Assembly: GCA_033558025.1 (NCBI GenBank)
Contig: JAUCEF010000011.1
Coordinates: 3,776,787 to 3,840,786, forward strand
Origin: Phytophthora sp. 'mugwort'
Taxonomy: Eukaryota; Oomycota; Peronosporomycetes; Peronosporales; Peronosporaceae
Direction of reading: 5' to 3'
Length of the DNA: 64,000 bases
Numbering within the stretch: the first letter of the stretch is position 1; the number at the start of each line of letters is the position of its first letter. Below are positions 1 through 11,240 of this stretch, one piece after another. A program made the translations under genes and the position numbers. Below the pieces are notes generated by a model. It had not been told where the DNA came from. It saw nothing but the letters and a program-made list of their open reading frames with translations, and made no database searches.

Positions 1-877
1 GTTTGGCCAATAGTAATCCCAGTACAAGCATCTGTTTCCCCACAAAAGCGGCCTCCGAGACACCTTTTTGCAGCGCGCATCAAAACGGCGATGATTCAGC
101 CATTTTAACGGCATAATCATACTCAAATTGGGCGGTATCACCCCATATCTAAATGTCGTAGCGTTTGTTTCTTCAAAATTGACCATGTTACGTGCTCATA
201 CGTACTTGCCCCTTCATTTTCTGACAGTACAGTAGCCGCGACAAGTCTAACCCAGCGCTCTTATACTCTCTCAGACAAGCCGGGGGCATCGGGATGACAT
301 CTATACTGATAGCGTGCAAATCGCAAAGGTGATTCTATGACTCATTCGCTCAACAAGAGGATCGGTATTTCACAGCTTGGCAATCATGGGTACTAAGAGG
401 AACGACGCAAGAATGGACAGCAGGAGTATCACCGCGCAAAGAGAAAGTGGAAGAGCTTCCTGAGGACCACAGGACCCCAGGAAACACTCCCCAGCAAATG
501 ATAGGACCTGGTCAGCACCCACACTCCGAAGCCAGAAGAAAAAAAAAAGCAGCAATAGGAGCAGGATCTCGACAGGATGACGGCGGATGCAATTAGCTGG
601 ATGACACAGCAGGAATGGGTAGTAGGCTGCGCGACCACTCCCAAACCCAACCCAGGAAATGACTCCAGAAGCGGCAACCTTTTGGCCCACATACTCTTGG
701 GCTGACAAACCTTGGATAGTGGATCAGCAAGAAAGCGTGTTGTCCCCGCAGAAAATATGGCAAGGTTCAGTCCTGCTCCATAACGGAATTGCAATTGTTG
801 CGAACTGGAGATCGAAGGTACACCATGATCATTCCGAATGCCGGAGAAACCATGCACCAACAAGCCAAGTTAAGTAG
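1..877. other. No supported gene; left-edge noncoding/relic sequence
   Basis: I see no recognisable gene here. Short ORFs exist on both strands around 370-877, but they overlap each other, match no family I know and look like chance frames. An A-rich tract lies near 539-549. The stretch may be the eroded end of a transposon that continues to the left of the window. Confidence 0.4.
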
Positions 878-1270
878 ATGGGGGTAGCGATATCGTTGAG
901 CGCGTCAATAACTGGAATTGGAGATGGACTTCAAGTACGGAAGAAACTCCAGCGGAGACACCCCAAGCAATTAAAAAATGCCTACGTCTGGGAACTTATC
1001 ACAGCGGGTAGGACCAGAGGCATCACGGTAAATTCAGACCCAGCACAGCAAAGTGTCATCGTGTTGGAGCAAGAGAGCAACGGGATTCATTGGATGATAG
1101 CAAAGAACAACATTGAGGATCAGAGTACGGCAGCAGACTATCACAAGCTCCAAAAGAATCAAGATACGGCGGATATCGTATTCTTTGCGCATTCGCTCAA
1201 ACACGGGTTCCCATGGAAAGTGCTTGACTCCAGCACGAACAAGGATATCCTCCTAGCACTGAAGAAATAA
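878..1270 (+). CDS. Unrecognised 130-aa ORF, possibly a transposon remnant
   Basis: This is a continuous 130-codon frame starting MGVAISLSAS and ending in ALKK. I do not recognise the protein. It has no signal peptide, membrane segment, zinc-binding pattern or catalytic motif that I can name. The composition is mixed and globular-looking. It stands alone in an intergenic tract with no clear promoter, and the upstream sequence in other frames does not form a longer gene. It could be a fragment of a retrotransposon ORF or a chance frame. Confidence 0.25.
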   Translation: MGVAISLSASITGIGDGLQVRKKLQRRHPKQLKNAYVWELITAGRTRGITVNSDPAQQSVIVLEQESNGIHWMIAKNNIEDQSTAADYHKLQKNQDTADIVFFAHSLKHGFPWKVLDSSTNKDILLALKK

Positions 1271-1898
1271 CCATTTCGAAGGCACAAACGTTCAGGGTCA
1301 GCACTGACAAGAGTGGTGCAGTCACTCATCAAGGCAGCGTATGAAAGGGAGAGGCAATCACCAGTTTAGATGCCAACAACAGTTTAGGTCGATGACAACG
1401 GGTAAACGGGAGTACCAAGTGTGGGTAGAATGAGTGGCTGTGAGGCAATTGAACTTCTATCACACTGAACGAGAAGATTTGATCGTATATAATCGTAAAA
1501 TATGTTTTCTGATATTTATTATCAGTTTGATTCGTCAACATCTGTAAATGATATTCCACAGCAGTTGGAAATAGTGACCGTGCACCAGTAATAGGGTTTC
1601 AGCCAGGAAGTTACAGAATGTAGCCTACAGTACCTGCACAGTGTACATGTACAGCAGGGAATCCAGGCCATGTTCCGAACATGATGTTTGGGGGCGCGAT
1701 GGCTGGTAAATTTCCTCGTGGCAATTGCAAGCGCATCCTCGGCGGGTCTTCAAGCAACCATCTCTTGTTGCATGTTTCTTCGGGGATCGATATAGACTGG
1801 CCGGTTTACCAAGGAAAGTGAAGAAGGCTCCGTATCTCTTGGACTTGTACCGTATGACACAGGCTATGGACACATAACCCCAGCCGTTATTTACTAAG

Positions 1899-1936
1899 AT
1901 GTAAAACGGCTAAGCAGTTAATTAGCCGTTTTACAT
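1899..1936. repeat. Perfect 15-bp inverted repeat (hairpin)
   Basis: The arm ATGTAAAACGGCTAA at 1899-1913 is matched exactly by its reverse complement at 1922-1936 with an 8-nt loop. It could be the core of a small MITE or a transcript hairpin. A related string, AAAACGGCTAA, recurs near 2365. Confidence 0.7.
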
Positions 1937-2043
1937 TGACTCGTAGAAGCGCGGCGCGCGTTAGAGCTGCGCACGAGGAAGTATGTTGCGATTTCTGAGG
2001 GTTGCCGCATCGCATGCTGGTGCGATGGCGTGTAATACACCTC

Positions 2044-2095
2044 AGCACCGGACTACTGTAGAGCCATACGCGGTGAATGTCTCTAGTCCGGTGCT
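2044..2095. repeat. 12-bp inverted repeat arms
   Basis: The arm AGCACCGGACTA at 2044-2055 and its exact reverse complement at 2084-2095 enclose 28 bp. This would fit a tiny foldback element or the ends of a degraded MITE. Confidence 0.6.
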
Positions 2096-2940
2096 AAACT
2101 GAATGATGGGCTGATGCAACGTATCAGAATAATCCTATCCGTTCATGCAAAATTCGAGGTCCGGTTCGCGCTCTCCTCATTAGCGCCTGCGTGGTGCAGG
2201 TGTTGATGGGCTTCGCGGCTGTTTTCAGAGCGGGACTGCTCTCTGCTACAATAGCACCAACAAGGAACCTGCTGCCTAGGCATGAAATGGCGCGCTGGAC
2301 TCGGACTAAAATCCATGTCGCTATGTCAAGTGGTGATTTGCTAGAAGCGCCGGATCTTAGAAAAAAAACGGCTAACCGCGGCAGATAATACGATGCTAGC
2401 GGTCGCCATGTACATATGTAGTTTACCGTTGGTATTAACTAACTAAACTCACCACGTTGTCAGTTTTGTTTGCGGAGGCCTAATAAACTGCGCTAAAAAT
2501 TGACACTACAGTGAAGTTTAACATACTTTACTTAGTGTATTCTGATCGGGCACATGAGTCGACACCGGGTATCCAGCAGCAGCAGCAGCAGTATTCGCAA
2601 CCGGCTGGTCCCTATCGACTGCGCAGCAGCGCCGGAAGTTTATTCGCACAGCTACATGTAGGACCTCCTAACTTACATAACCTTAGGTCATAAACTTAGG
2701 AGGGCCTTTGTCTCTTTCATAAAATTGTGTTATACATTTACAGTAGCAGAAAGGCAAAATTGTAGGCTACGTTAGGCGAGCTTGCGCATCCCCCTCGGTT
2801 TGTGCGAATACCACCTGAGAACTTCGCTAGTTGATCTGTTTGTTGAGCTTGGTCGAGAAGACGTCGCCAGCCAGCTCATCTAAGCCCAGTCTCTAGTTTT
2901 CTCCCTGCCCCTCGAGCGGCCGCCCCGACTACATTCCGCA

Positions 2941-4419
2941 ATGGCACGCTCAGCTGTCTTCACGCTCGAAGACGCCAAGGCGGCCTTCAACCTTTTCTGC
3001 TGCGTCTACGGCATTGGAACGCTTGGTATGCCCGGTAACTTTTCCCGTGCGGGTCCAGTGATCGCGGTCATCGCCATGGCCTTTATGGCCTTCGCCAACA
3101 CGTACTCCTCCGTGGCTATCTGTCGCGTCATGCTGATCGCTCCGCGTTCGGTCAAGACCTACGGCGACCTCGGTGAATGGTGCATGGGCAAAACCGGCCG
3201 TTACCTCTCGGTTGTCTCCCAAATGGGAAACTGCCTGTTGGTGCCGTGTGTGTTCCTGGTGCTTGGTGGCAGCCTTCTCAATGGTCTCTTCCCAGAAGCC
3301 TTCAGCGCCACGACGTGGATTATCCTCATGGCACTTGCGTGCTTGCCTGTGTGCCTGGTGCCGACTTTAAAGGAAGGAGCTGGTGCCGCTTTTGCTGGTT
3401 GCATGGGTACGCTTATCGCTGATATTATCGGCGTCACTGTTGTCATGTACGGTATGCGTGGCCACCCGAGTTTGCCATCGCCCGACCTGAACTTCAAGCA
3501 AGTCACTGGTGCTTTCGGCAACTTGGCTCTCGCCTACGGCGCCGGCATCGTGATCCCGGCCCTTCAGCGTCAGCACAGTGACCCCACGCGAATGCCCCGT
3601 GTGGTGGGGGTGACCATCGCATTCATCTCGTGCTGTTTTCTGGTCCTGGCCAGTACGGCGTACTCGGCCGTTGGCTGCCAAATATCTGGCAACTTGCTTT
3701 GGTCAATCTACCCGGACTCGGAGACTGGCCTTACCACGCTGGGCTTTGCATCAGACTGGGGCGCCGTCGTCCTTGCCTACCTCTTCATGCAGCTGCACAT
3801 AACGGTCGCCTTTTCCGTCATCCTGAACCCCGCCTTCTATATTGCCGAGCGCGTCATGCTTGGTATGCACTCGACCCCCGTCGCTGACGTCGAGAACAAC
3901 CTGCTGAGTTACGCCGATGCAGGAACTCCCGGTGATGCAGCAGAACAGTCGGAGAAGGAGTCCCGTGCCTCCAAACGCTCTTTCATCTCCGTCGCCGACA
4001 ACGAGAACGTGCACCTAGGTGAGCCTGAGGCTGAGGCCGCTGAGTACGGTGGCGCCAACACCATTAAATACGTTATTCTTCGTATTGTGATAATCGTGAT
4101 CCTTGTGATCGCATCGGTGCTTCTGAAGGACCACTTTTCGGATCTGGCGGACTTTGTCGGCTCATCGTGTATTACCGTGAACTCGATCCTTCTCCCGATT
4201 GTATTCCTGTTGAAGAAGAAATGGAGCTCGCTTCCGATGTGGGACAAGATTCCGGCCCTTACTGTGATTGCGGTATGCTTCTGCCTGGGCTGCTATGTCA
4301 CGTACACATCGGGCAAGAACTTGTTCGCTCCTAGCGACGACGACACAGCCTTCCCGTTCTGCGCCCCGGAATACGAAAACACCGTTTATTACAACTACAC
4401 GGCTGCTCACGAAATCTGA
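2941..4419 (+). CDS. AAAP-family amino acid transporter 1
   Basis: This 492-aa integral membrane protein probably moves amino acids across the plasma or vacuolar membrane, coupled to protons as in the Aa_trans (AAAP/AVT-like) family. The N-terminus has the family signature around residues 10-40 (FTLEDAKAAFNLF, then GIGTLGMPGNF). About eleven hydrophobic segments follow, with a charged acidic loop near residues 310-375 before the last membrane block. The conserved PTLKEGAG and IPALQRQHSDP stretches have close counterparts in the second transporter at 45059-46567, so the two are paralogues. The length is normal for the family and the frame is intact. The start is the first ATG in frame and aligns with the paralogue. 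The substrate cannot be read from sequence. Confidence 0.9.
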   Translation: MARSAVFTLEDAKAAFNLFCCVYGIGTLGMPGNFSRAGPVIAVIAMAFMAFANTYSSVAICRVMLIAPRSVKTYGDLGEWCMGKTGRYLSVVSQMGNCLLVPCVFLVLGGSLLNGLFPEAFSATTWIILMALACLPVCLVPTLKEGAGAAFAGCMGTLIADIIGVTVVMYGMRGHPSLPSPDLNFKQVTGAFGNLALAYGAGIVIPALQRQHSDPTRMPRVVGVTIAFISCCFLVLASTAYSAVGCQISGNLLWSIYPDSETGLTTLGFASDWGAVVLAYLFMQLHITVAFSVILNPAFYIAERVMLGMHSTPVADVENNLLSYADAGTPGDAAEQSEKESRASKRSFISVADNENVHLGEPEAEAAEYGGANTIKYVILRIVIIVILVIASVLLKDHFSDLADFVGSSCITVNSILLPIVFLLKKKWSSLPMWDKIPALTVIAVCFCLGCYVTYTSGKNLFAPSDDDTAFPFCAPEYENTVYYNYTAAHEI

Positions 4420-6144
4420 TCATTGACCTAGTTAAGGTGGCATAAATCATGCATTGTAAATCATGACGCATGACTTACAGTCAGTAACGTTAGTGTATAT
4501 TGCCCGCACCGCAGCGGCGGATATAGTTTATGTCCCAGTTGTGCAGGCTCACTCGCCACCGGCACGCTAAATGATAAAGTGAGAAATGGGGCATACAGAA
4601 ATCAAAGTAAATCAAGATTCCAGCCGACCAGGTTGACCGCCGTCATCGACAATTTGCCACTCTCCTCCATTCAAGCGCGTCAACTCGTGAGTAACCACGA
4701 AATCGGTCCTTTTTTAAGTAACGTAGTTTACCAGTTGATGGGCCTTACCAGATCATAGACCAAAGGCCAGTTTCATCCAATTAGAAGTGCCACTTTTGAT
4801 CTCAATCGATTTGATTGGATATGACATGTTTTTTACCAGATCATGAACCACAAAACACATTGAACTCGTCTCGTAAGTTACGATATCTTCCCCCTCACTC
4901 ACAAAGCGCGAAGCAAGTGCTCCGAAGCACGATCCTCGCCCTTCCACCGTCACCGATCCGAAAGGAGAGCTCCCGTAAGACCGCTAATGCAAGCAGCAAA
5001 GTCCTCCAAAAGAACGACCTGCTTTTTATTCTACCTCGCAAGAAGCGGGTCGTCAACACCAGGGTGCCAGTAACGGTGCCACGTGGTGGTGAGCTCGGCG
5101 ACCAGGCAGACGGCAACGCAGGAGCCTTTCGTTCTTCTTGAGAGTGCGCTGGTGTGAGGGGATTTGATGTCTGCCATGGTGTGGCAGCATATCTGAAAGT
5201 TTGTATGGGCGAGTGGTCCATGAACTGGTCAGCGCGTAACAAAAAATTAAATTTCTTGCTTGACCGCATCATACCTCCGTCGGGATAGGCTTAGAATCGA
5301 AGAGAAGCACTCTAAAATAGATATCTGCGTCTCCTGGTTGGCTGACAACCCCAACTATTTTGCCAAAGCAAAAATTGCAGTCGGGGTGAGGATTTTTAGT
5401 TAGCATATCGCTGGTGGGCCATCAATTGGTAAAACACGTTAGGAAATATTACTACATAGGAGCTACAGACAATCCTCTACCCTAAATTGTGATTCACGCC
5501 ACGGAGAGTACGCTGCGCGACAAAATGTTTCGGAGACCATATTTACCCATATCTCAGCTTCTAGAAGGAGTTACAGCATGCTATTTAGATATTTGCTCCA
5601 ATCAAACTGCGTAAAAGTGGGCTTGTGACGCGGAGCTAAATTTCTAAGCGCGTCGATAGGCTGGTATACAACTAGCGACTATTATTTGTTATGAGATACA
5701 CCTGCATAAGGGATACAGCCATCGCTCAGCCAATAGTTGCCGAGAGTCTTGCCAAGCATGCAATGAGATACATGTCACGACGACCAATCATTTCAAGTTT
5801 GCAATATCCCAGAAGTAGCTTAATCATTTTACTATATAGCATTTATGCATTTTTTTTTTAAGCTTGATGGCTCAAGCCACCAGACCGTCTCCCGTCGGAA
5901 GGCATCGCCTACATGGAGATGGCAGGAAGATGAAGAAGCACACTGTAAACTCATATACTGCTGCGCTGAAGAGATAGGACGTTGAGCACTTTAAAAAGTG
6001 CGGAAAGGTTCGTAATTCGATCGAAACTTACTTTCCTAACCTTTGCGAAAAGCGGTATCCTGGTAGAAGGGTTCTAGTTTTGCGCTGGGTGTGCAATTTT
6101 GGTACAATTCAAAAGCACTGCGGGCGACCAGATGGTGCTAGCAG
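4420..6144. other. Intergenic repeat-derived sequence
   Basis: No coding frame is supported. The segment 5503-5672 is present again in inverted orientation at 11067-11240, so part of this stretch is a dispersed repeat. A T-run lies near 5850. The rest holds nothing that I recognise. Confidence 0.4.
5503..5672 (+). repeat. Dispersed repeat, copy 1 (inverted partner at 11067-11240)
   Basis: The stretch reading from ACGGAGAGTACGCTGCGCGAC through GCTGGTATACAAC matches the reverse complement of 11067-11240 with scattered mismatches and small indels. The copies lie about 5.4 kb apart in opposite orientation and bracket the pogo-like and mariner material. They may be the ends of one older element or two copies of a nonautonomous repeat. 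Confidence 0.65.
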
Positions 6145-6566
6145 ATGAAGGCTCGTGCGCTGGGAACATCGACTATTTTAGGTGCATCTGATGAAAATGA
6201 GCTTGTCAAATGGGTTAATGACCTACGTGGCGAGGGTGTTCCGGTCATGTCGCTGATGCTCCGACTCAAGGCTATTAATGTCAGTGAGAGGATGAACCTG
6301 CCGCTCTTTAGAGACCCCGTCGTGGTAGCAGGGCTTCAAGCAGTGCCACCGACTCTCGCTAAGATCACGTACGCGCTACGGTTAAGTGAGCCCACCAGAG
6401 CTGGAGAAAGTTTCTGCCGAGTTTGCAGCCACGGTGAAGGAGAAAGCAGCTGAACTTGGCGTGTCTGTGATGCACAACGCCGATCGACAGGTATTTGATT
6501 ATTTGTAGTAACTGGCTTTGTTCTGACCACAGTAAGGAGTCTGGATTCCTATTTAGTGTGGGTTCC

Positions 6567-6585
6567 CAATTAGTCTGGTCCAGAC
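6567..6585. repeat. 19-bp repeat, copy 1 (pogo-associated)
   Basis: CAATTAGTCTGGTCCAGAC is found exactly again at 8779-8797. It contains the palindrome GTCTGGTCCAGAC-like core. A related string, AATTAGTGTGGGTT, also occurs near 8717-8730. The copies flank the DDE_1 core and may be terminal or subterminal transposon sequence. Confidence 0.5.
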
Positions 6586-6660
6586 GAATAGTGCCCACCC
6601 AAATGGAGGGTTTCAATCCACACTAAATACACCTCAAGTTCAATTCATACTAAAAGTGGA

Positions 6661-7050
6661 TTGCGACAGCTCAGCGAGCACCAGTCGTTCCGCGCTGGCT
6701 TCTGCCATCTATACCGAGCGACAATTCATTATGCAAACACGAACAGAAGACCACCACTACTGACGACGAATGCGTGCAGTGGTTGCGAAGGAGACACCTC
6801 TCTTGTTTCCCACACATGCGACATGTGTGGTAATCGGAACCATGTTTTTTGTGATGCTGTGATCGAAAAGAAACAAGGAGGCCACGTTCGTTGCACGTCG
6901 TGTGATAATAACAATGACGAATGCCTAGTGGAGCCGTCATCCGACGACCAGAATATTTGGGTCGGCGAATGCAATATCCATGGCCCCCAGATTGTGGTTA
7001 GGAACGATCTGAGCGACGAAGAGTTCGGCGGTTTAGCAACCCAGCACTAG
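6661..7050 (+). CDS. Small Cys/His-rich zinc-binding-type ORF inside the pogo-like element
   Basis: This 129-codon frame has closely spaced metal-ligand candidates: C-x2-C (ACSGCEG), then C-x2-C-x4-H-x2-C (CDMCGNRNHVFC), then a final C-x2-C (CTSC). The layout resembles a PHD/RING-like treble clef. It lies between the N-terminal and catalytic parts of the transposase, so it could be a captured host zinc finger, an accessory DNA-binding part of the transposon, or a nested fragment. The function is unknown, and the start codon is uncertain (TTG-like in the frame). Confidence 0.35.
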   Translation: MRQLSEHQSFRAGFCHLYRATIHYANTNRRPPLLTTNACSGCEGDTSLVSHTCDMCGNRNHVFCDAVIEKKQGGHVRCTSCDNNNDECLVEPSSDDQNIWVGECNIHGPQIVVRNDLSDEEFGGLATQH

Positions 7051-8778
7051 TGGTGAGAAACGAAACGCTCGGTGCAGGTGTGTAGTAAGTACTCTTACTG
7101 ATCGCGTTCGAGTTGTGAAACACATGAACAAGCTATTCATTGCTGGTGGAAAAACCTTTATCTCGCAAGCTGTTACGCGTTCCCCGCTTTTTTCCCTGGT
7201 AACTACAAAGCGAACGTACAAAAGGCAAGTAATTGGTGGAAAAAGTCGTTCGACTGCGTTGGTAGATAACGGCATCGATCAACGCCGGCTCCCCAAATCG
7301 GTGGTAAAGGTTCAGAGTGGTGTCAAGAAGCGAATGTGGCTCAAAGCTTTGCCTGATCGTGGGCCTAAGCGTTCATCCCTCATGGGTTGAATGGGTCTAC
7401 AGCTACTTGCTAGGTGCATTTTGCCGACTTCGGAAGACGGGGGTGAAGATTGCTCGTGAGTTGCTGTGCGACATTGCTCGTGGAAAATTTAACGCCCAGG
7501 AACAGAAGGACCTTTCAACGCAAATAACACAGATGGAAAAGGGGTTACACTAAAGGACAGAATAAAGTCACGATGGATCCAGCGGTTTTGCGCTAATTTC
7601 GATGTTGTTTCGCGGCGTCAATCTTGGAAAATTAGAGTACAGCCCGAAAAAGCAGAAGGAATTGAGCGCAGCGTTTCGGCCCATTTAGGGCGCCTTAAAC
7701 AAGGGTTTGAGTCTGGTGAACTGGACGAAGACACTGTATTCAACATGGATGAAGCCCATTTCGTATTTAACATGGATAACGGAAAAACACTTGGTTTTCG
7801 AGGCGACCAATCTATTCGATATCAAGATGTGGTAAATGGTGGTGAAGATATCACTCTTGTTGTTAAAATTCGAGGTGGAGCAAGTGCACGAATTGAGCCT
7901 CCAATGGTTATATTTCAAAATGCCAACTGCAGCTATCCAATTCACGGTGTCGGCGAAGTACCCGGAGTGTCGTATCGCTCTGGCCCAAAAGGGTGGATGG
8001 ATCAACGTGTATTCGGGAATGGATTGCCGACAACACGTGCAACCGGCGCGAACCGAATAGTAAATGACAAATTATTTTCATGGACAACGCCAGTGGACAC
8101 AAGGTCGACCAGAACAAAAGTATCCTTGAGTCGAAGAACATGGAAGTGCGTTTTTTACCGCCTAACCATACGCACCTCTGCCAACCTGCTGATTCCTTCA
8201 TAATTAAAGTCATCAAGATATGTGGTGCGTTGAATGGGACAGAGAGAAGCGCCGTCTACAGGATGAAAACCGCTTTACGAGTCCAAACAAAGACGGCAAC
8301 ACTCCGGTAAGCTCATAAATCCGGGAAAGGATTTTACCTTAAGCTGGCTTGCAGTGCGTCAGAGCCATCAGTCAGCGCGAAGACATCAGGGGGGAAAAAA
8401 ACAAGTACCCTCGGAAAGCTATGGTTATGTGTGGCTTGTCAAAGGGATTGAACGGTCGATGGGAGGTATCGCAGCTTTCAGCTCCACTTCGCGATATCGC
8501 AGGCAGATACCCTGAGAACTTTGAGACTGGCGAAGAGTAGTAGTTTGACGGACACATATATGCCTATCAAGAAGAGGTGATATAACATGTAAAATCGATC
8601 ATATATCTTCAGAAAGTCATGATATTTGAGGTAAAAGAGATCCTTTTCTTTCCCAAAACGGTGATAAGCATTCACAACGCGTCAAATACGCCTAACCACA
8701 TTTACTGTCGGTGACCAATTAGTGTGGGTTGTTGGGGCCCAGACTAATTGTTTTCCGGCGTCTAGAAAATCTGTGGCG

Positions 8779-8797
8779 CAATTAGTCTGGTCCAGAC
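8779..8797. repeat. 19-bp repeat, copy 2 (pogo-associated)
   Basis: Exact direct copy of 6567-6585. See that entry. Confidence 0.5.
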
Positions 8798-8881
8798 TAA
8801 CCACGCTTATTACTGTACTTTATTATGTACGGTAAATTGTTAATGGAAGCTGCTTATTTTTAATATCTACCTAAGAATACC

Positions 8882-9657
8882 TTGCACAGAACTGGAGAGA
8901 AGACTGTGTGGGTCAAGCGCGGTGGTAAGAGTAAGGAACGTGCATCCGTAATGCAGCTAGCAGACTCAACAGGAAAAAAATACCCACCGTTTTTGGTGTT
9001 CAAGTCAAGTTCATCATCAATTCCTGCTACGTGTAAGCAGAACTTTTTCTTGCGCCACGGGTTTGGGAGGGCGGTGTGGAAAGCGGTTGAGGCTTTGCAA
9101 GTGAGCGACGACATTCGCATCTACTGCAACACAAAAGGTTAGTCCTGTATGTTTTGATTTTGCAAAATGCACCGAATTAATTATTGTTTTTTTAATTTAG
9201 GCTGGTGAAACTCCTATTTGTCTATTGAGTCCCTTCGCTACCACTTCAGTGGTCGACCCAACATACAGAAACCCACATTTCTGTTGTGGGACGACCTCTC
9301 TGGACATTGGTCCAGCGAAGTCGTCCAGTGCGCTCGCGAGCTAAACGTAGTGCTGATGAAAATGCCGCCCGGAGCTACGTCGTCTGCCAACCCGCTGATG
9401 CAACGTGGAACGGTCCACTCAAATCTCGTCTGCGTGCACAATGGGTTGAATGTTTACGGCGGCAGCTTTTGCATCGAGATCCAGGCGTGGCGTTCAAGCT
9501 TGAAGCACCAACTCGACGAGTAATTTGTCGCTGGGTGAGTGTTGCATGGAGACAGATTCCCATTACAATCATCACAGCTGGGTATCGTAAGTGTCAGATT
9601 GCTCTACCTGCAGAACTCATGGCGGATGACGTTATTAAGCGACTCGACGAGCCCTAG
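8882..9657 (+). pseudogene. Second pogo-like DDE_1 transposase fragment
   Basis: The frame at 8882-9142 encodes the first part of a DDE_1 core (KKYPPFLVFKSSSS, then FGRAVWKAVEAL). The frame at 9218-9523 carries the second-Asp region LLWDDLSGHW and the following MKMPPGATSSANP, where family members have a Pro-rich hydrophobic PP-T-QP block. An untranslatable gap at 9143-9217, a T-run and frame changes break it. It is a different lineage from the 6145-8310 copy, judged by how little the motifs match. Confidence 0.55.
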
Positions 9658-9879
9658 CTCACAACAGTGTCGGCGAGATCAGTGTGAAAAGAGATTTCGA
9701 CCGAGAAGACTTCATTGTTGACGAAGCCGTTGTATAATACTGCACAAAATAATTTCATTTTTCGTCGAGAAGTACCATAAGTGCAGGACGTTGTGTGTTA
9801 AATGGAGTGGACTGCCCGGAGTGAGTTTGTGCACTTCGTGTGTATATCATAACAAATAATAGTCAGTAAGTACATTTTA

Positions 9880-11052
9880 CAGCGCGACAATACTTTCGGA
9901 CAATTTAATATATTGGTTTTAGTATGGTAAGCGAATGAATGTATTTATCAATAATGTGTTTCGTCACCGTTCTTTCCAGCAACCTCGAAGCACATCGCCG
10001 GCATCAAGTCAATCAGCTTATACAGCTCCTTCATGGTAACCGAATCCCAAGCCTTCTTGACCGCGACAGTTAGCTCACCGACAGACGTATACTGCTTACC
10101 GTTGCTGTACACGTTTCTCGCCAAAATTGCCCACACGTTTTCAACGGGATTTAGGTCGGGCGACCGTGCGGGCCAGTCAAGCACTGTCACGCCCTACTCC
10201 TTAAAAAATCCATATACTCGTAGGATCCGTGAATGGAGGCGTTGTCTTGCATGTAGACGAAATCCGTACCGTAGTAGTTTGCGTGCGCAAACGGGAGCAA
10301 GTGCTCTGAAACCGTATAGATATAATCCGACGAGTTCTGGTGCCCCTCCAATACGACCAACCCGACTTGCTCTTGACCCCAAACGCCCCCCCCCCCCCCC
10401 CCCCGTACCCTAAGAGAACCCACCGTCATTCGGACGGGACAAATAACGTCGCGGTGGACGCCGTAAATCCCTCCAATAGTGTTTGTATCCATCAGGTCCG
10501 TCCAGACTAATTTTTTTCTTCGTCGGAATAATATTAAAGGCCATACAATCTCCTTTTGGGTAGCTGAGGACAGCCTCCACAAAATTAAGACGTACCGCCT
10601 TGTGTTCCTGGGTGGGGGGGAGCGTTCTGTCATTTTTCATAAACAAGGAAATCGACATTAGCCAGAAGCCTCTGAATGCTACGTACGCAGCATTAACCGC
10701 GTACGTAGCCTTCAACTGTGAAGCTGAAAATTCCCCCGTCGACCCCCCGCACAATATGTCGACACTGGCGATCTGTGAGGCTCTTCGGCCTTCCGCTCTT
10801 GACGGGTTTCTTATTTGTGGTGCGCAGGACGTAGCCCACCCCGTCCGGCGACCTCTGGATCCGGAGTGTGATCTCCCTGAACCCCAGTCCAGCCTCGTGG
10901 AGGCCCTTGATTCTTCCACGCTTTTCGTCCGTGATGGGGGGGGGCGCCCCATAGTCAAAGACAGTAAAAGAAAACGGTATAACCTTATTACATTCATTCG
11001 TTCACCTTATTAAAATCGAGATATCAAATTGTTCGAAAGTATTGTAGCGCTG
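9880..11052 (-). mobile_element. Tc1/mariner-type DNA transposon with TIRs and TA target
   Basis: The left end CAGCGCGACAATACTTTCGGA at 9880 matches the reverse complement of the right end finishing at 11052 (CAGCGCTACAATACTTTCGAA). Each end abuts a TA dinucleotide (9878-9879 and 11053-11054), the normal target duplication of the superfamily. The total is 1,173 bp. The interior encodes a broken transposase on the minus strand. Confidence 0.8.
9948..10990 (-). pseudogene. Tc1/mariner transposase, frameshifted
   Basis: Read right to left, the minus strand gives an N-terminal half (10410-10997) and then a catalytic half. The second Asp block is MQDNASIHGS (10187-10300) and the final block is WPARSPDLNPVENVW (10100-10190), which carries the third acidic residue. 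The C-terminus ends LMPAMCFEV. The frame changes at several places, including an 18-base C run at about 10386-10403 that breaks the Gly-rich region upstream of the second Asp. The protein would cut and paste its own element. This copy is inactive unless the C run is an assembly artefact. Confidence 0.75.
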
Positions 11053-11066
11053 TAAAATTTAGTTGG

Positions 11067-11240
11067 TTGTATACCAGCCTATCGACGCGCTTAGAAATTT
11101 AGTTCCGCGTCAAAAGCCCACTTTCACGAAGTTTGATTGGAGCAACATATCTAAATAACATGCTGTAACTCCTTCTAGTAGCTGAGATATGGGTAAATAT
11201 GTAGGTCCCCGAATCATTTTGTCGCGCAGTGTACGAGGAG
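11067..11240 (-). repeat. Dispersed repeat, copy 2 (inverted partner of 5503-5672)
   Basis: Reverse-complement copy of 5503-5672. It starts just outside the right end of the mariner element, so the mariner may have landed beside or inside this repeat. Confidence 0.65.

Larger units (their letters stand above)
1271..2940. other. Intergenic, small inverted repeats, no supported gene
   Basis: No convincing coding frame. It holds two clean inverted repeats (1899-1936 and 2044-2095) and a short CAG run near 2574-2589 (the string cagcagcagcagcag). The last few hundred bases before 2941 should contain the transporter promoter, but I can assign no specific element. Confidence 0.4.
6145..8310 (+). 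pseudogene. Pogo/jerky-like DDE_1 transposase, broken
   Basis: Several frames together spell a CENP-B/pogo-type transposase. The N-terminal helix-turn-helix region is at 6145-6400 (motif ENELVKWVNDLRGEGVPV). A second DNA-binding part follows near 7390-7555. The DDE_1 catalytic core is at 7560-8210, with the first Asp in FNMDEAHF, the second in FMDNASGHK and the third in LCQPADS. Frameshifts and stops separate these blocks, so no active protein is made. A Cys/His-rich ORF (6661-7050) sits between the HTH and the core. The copies of CAATTAGTCTGGTCCAGAC at 6567-6585 and 8779-8797 may relate to its ends. Confidence 0.7.

Noticed and set aside
429..863. Two overlapping minus-strand ORFs with hydrophobic stretches
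   Set aside because: Their Leu/Phe/Ser-rich composition comes from a purine-rich complementary strand. No family motif and no conserved start, so probably chance frames.
2950..4410. Several antisense and shifted ORFs over transporter 1
   Set aside because: Shadows of a strongly biased coding sequence. The sense protein has a clear family match; the others have none.
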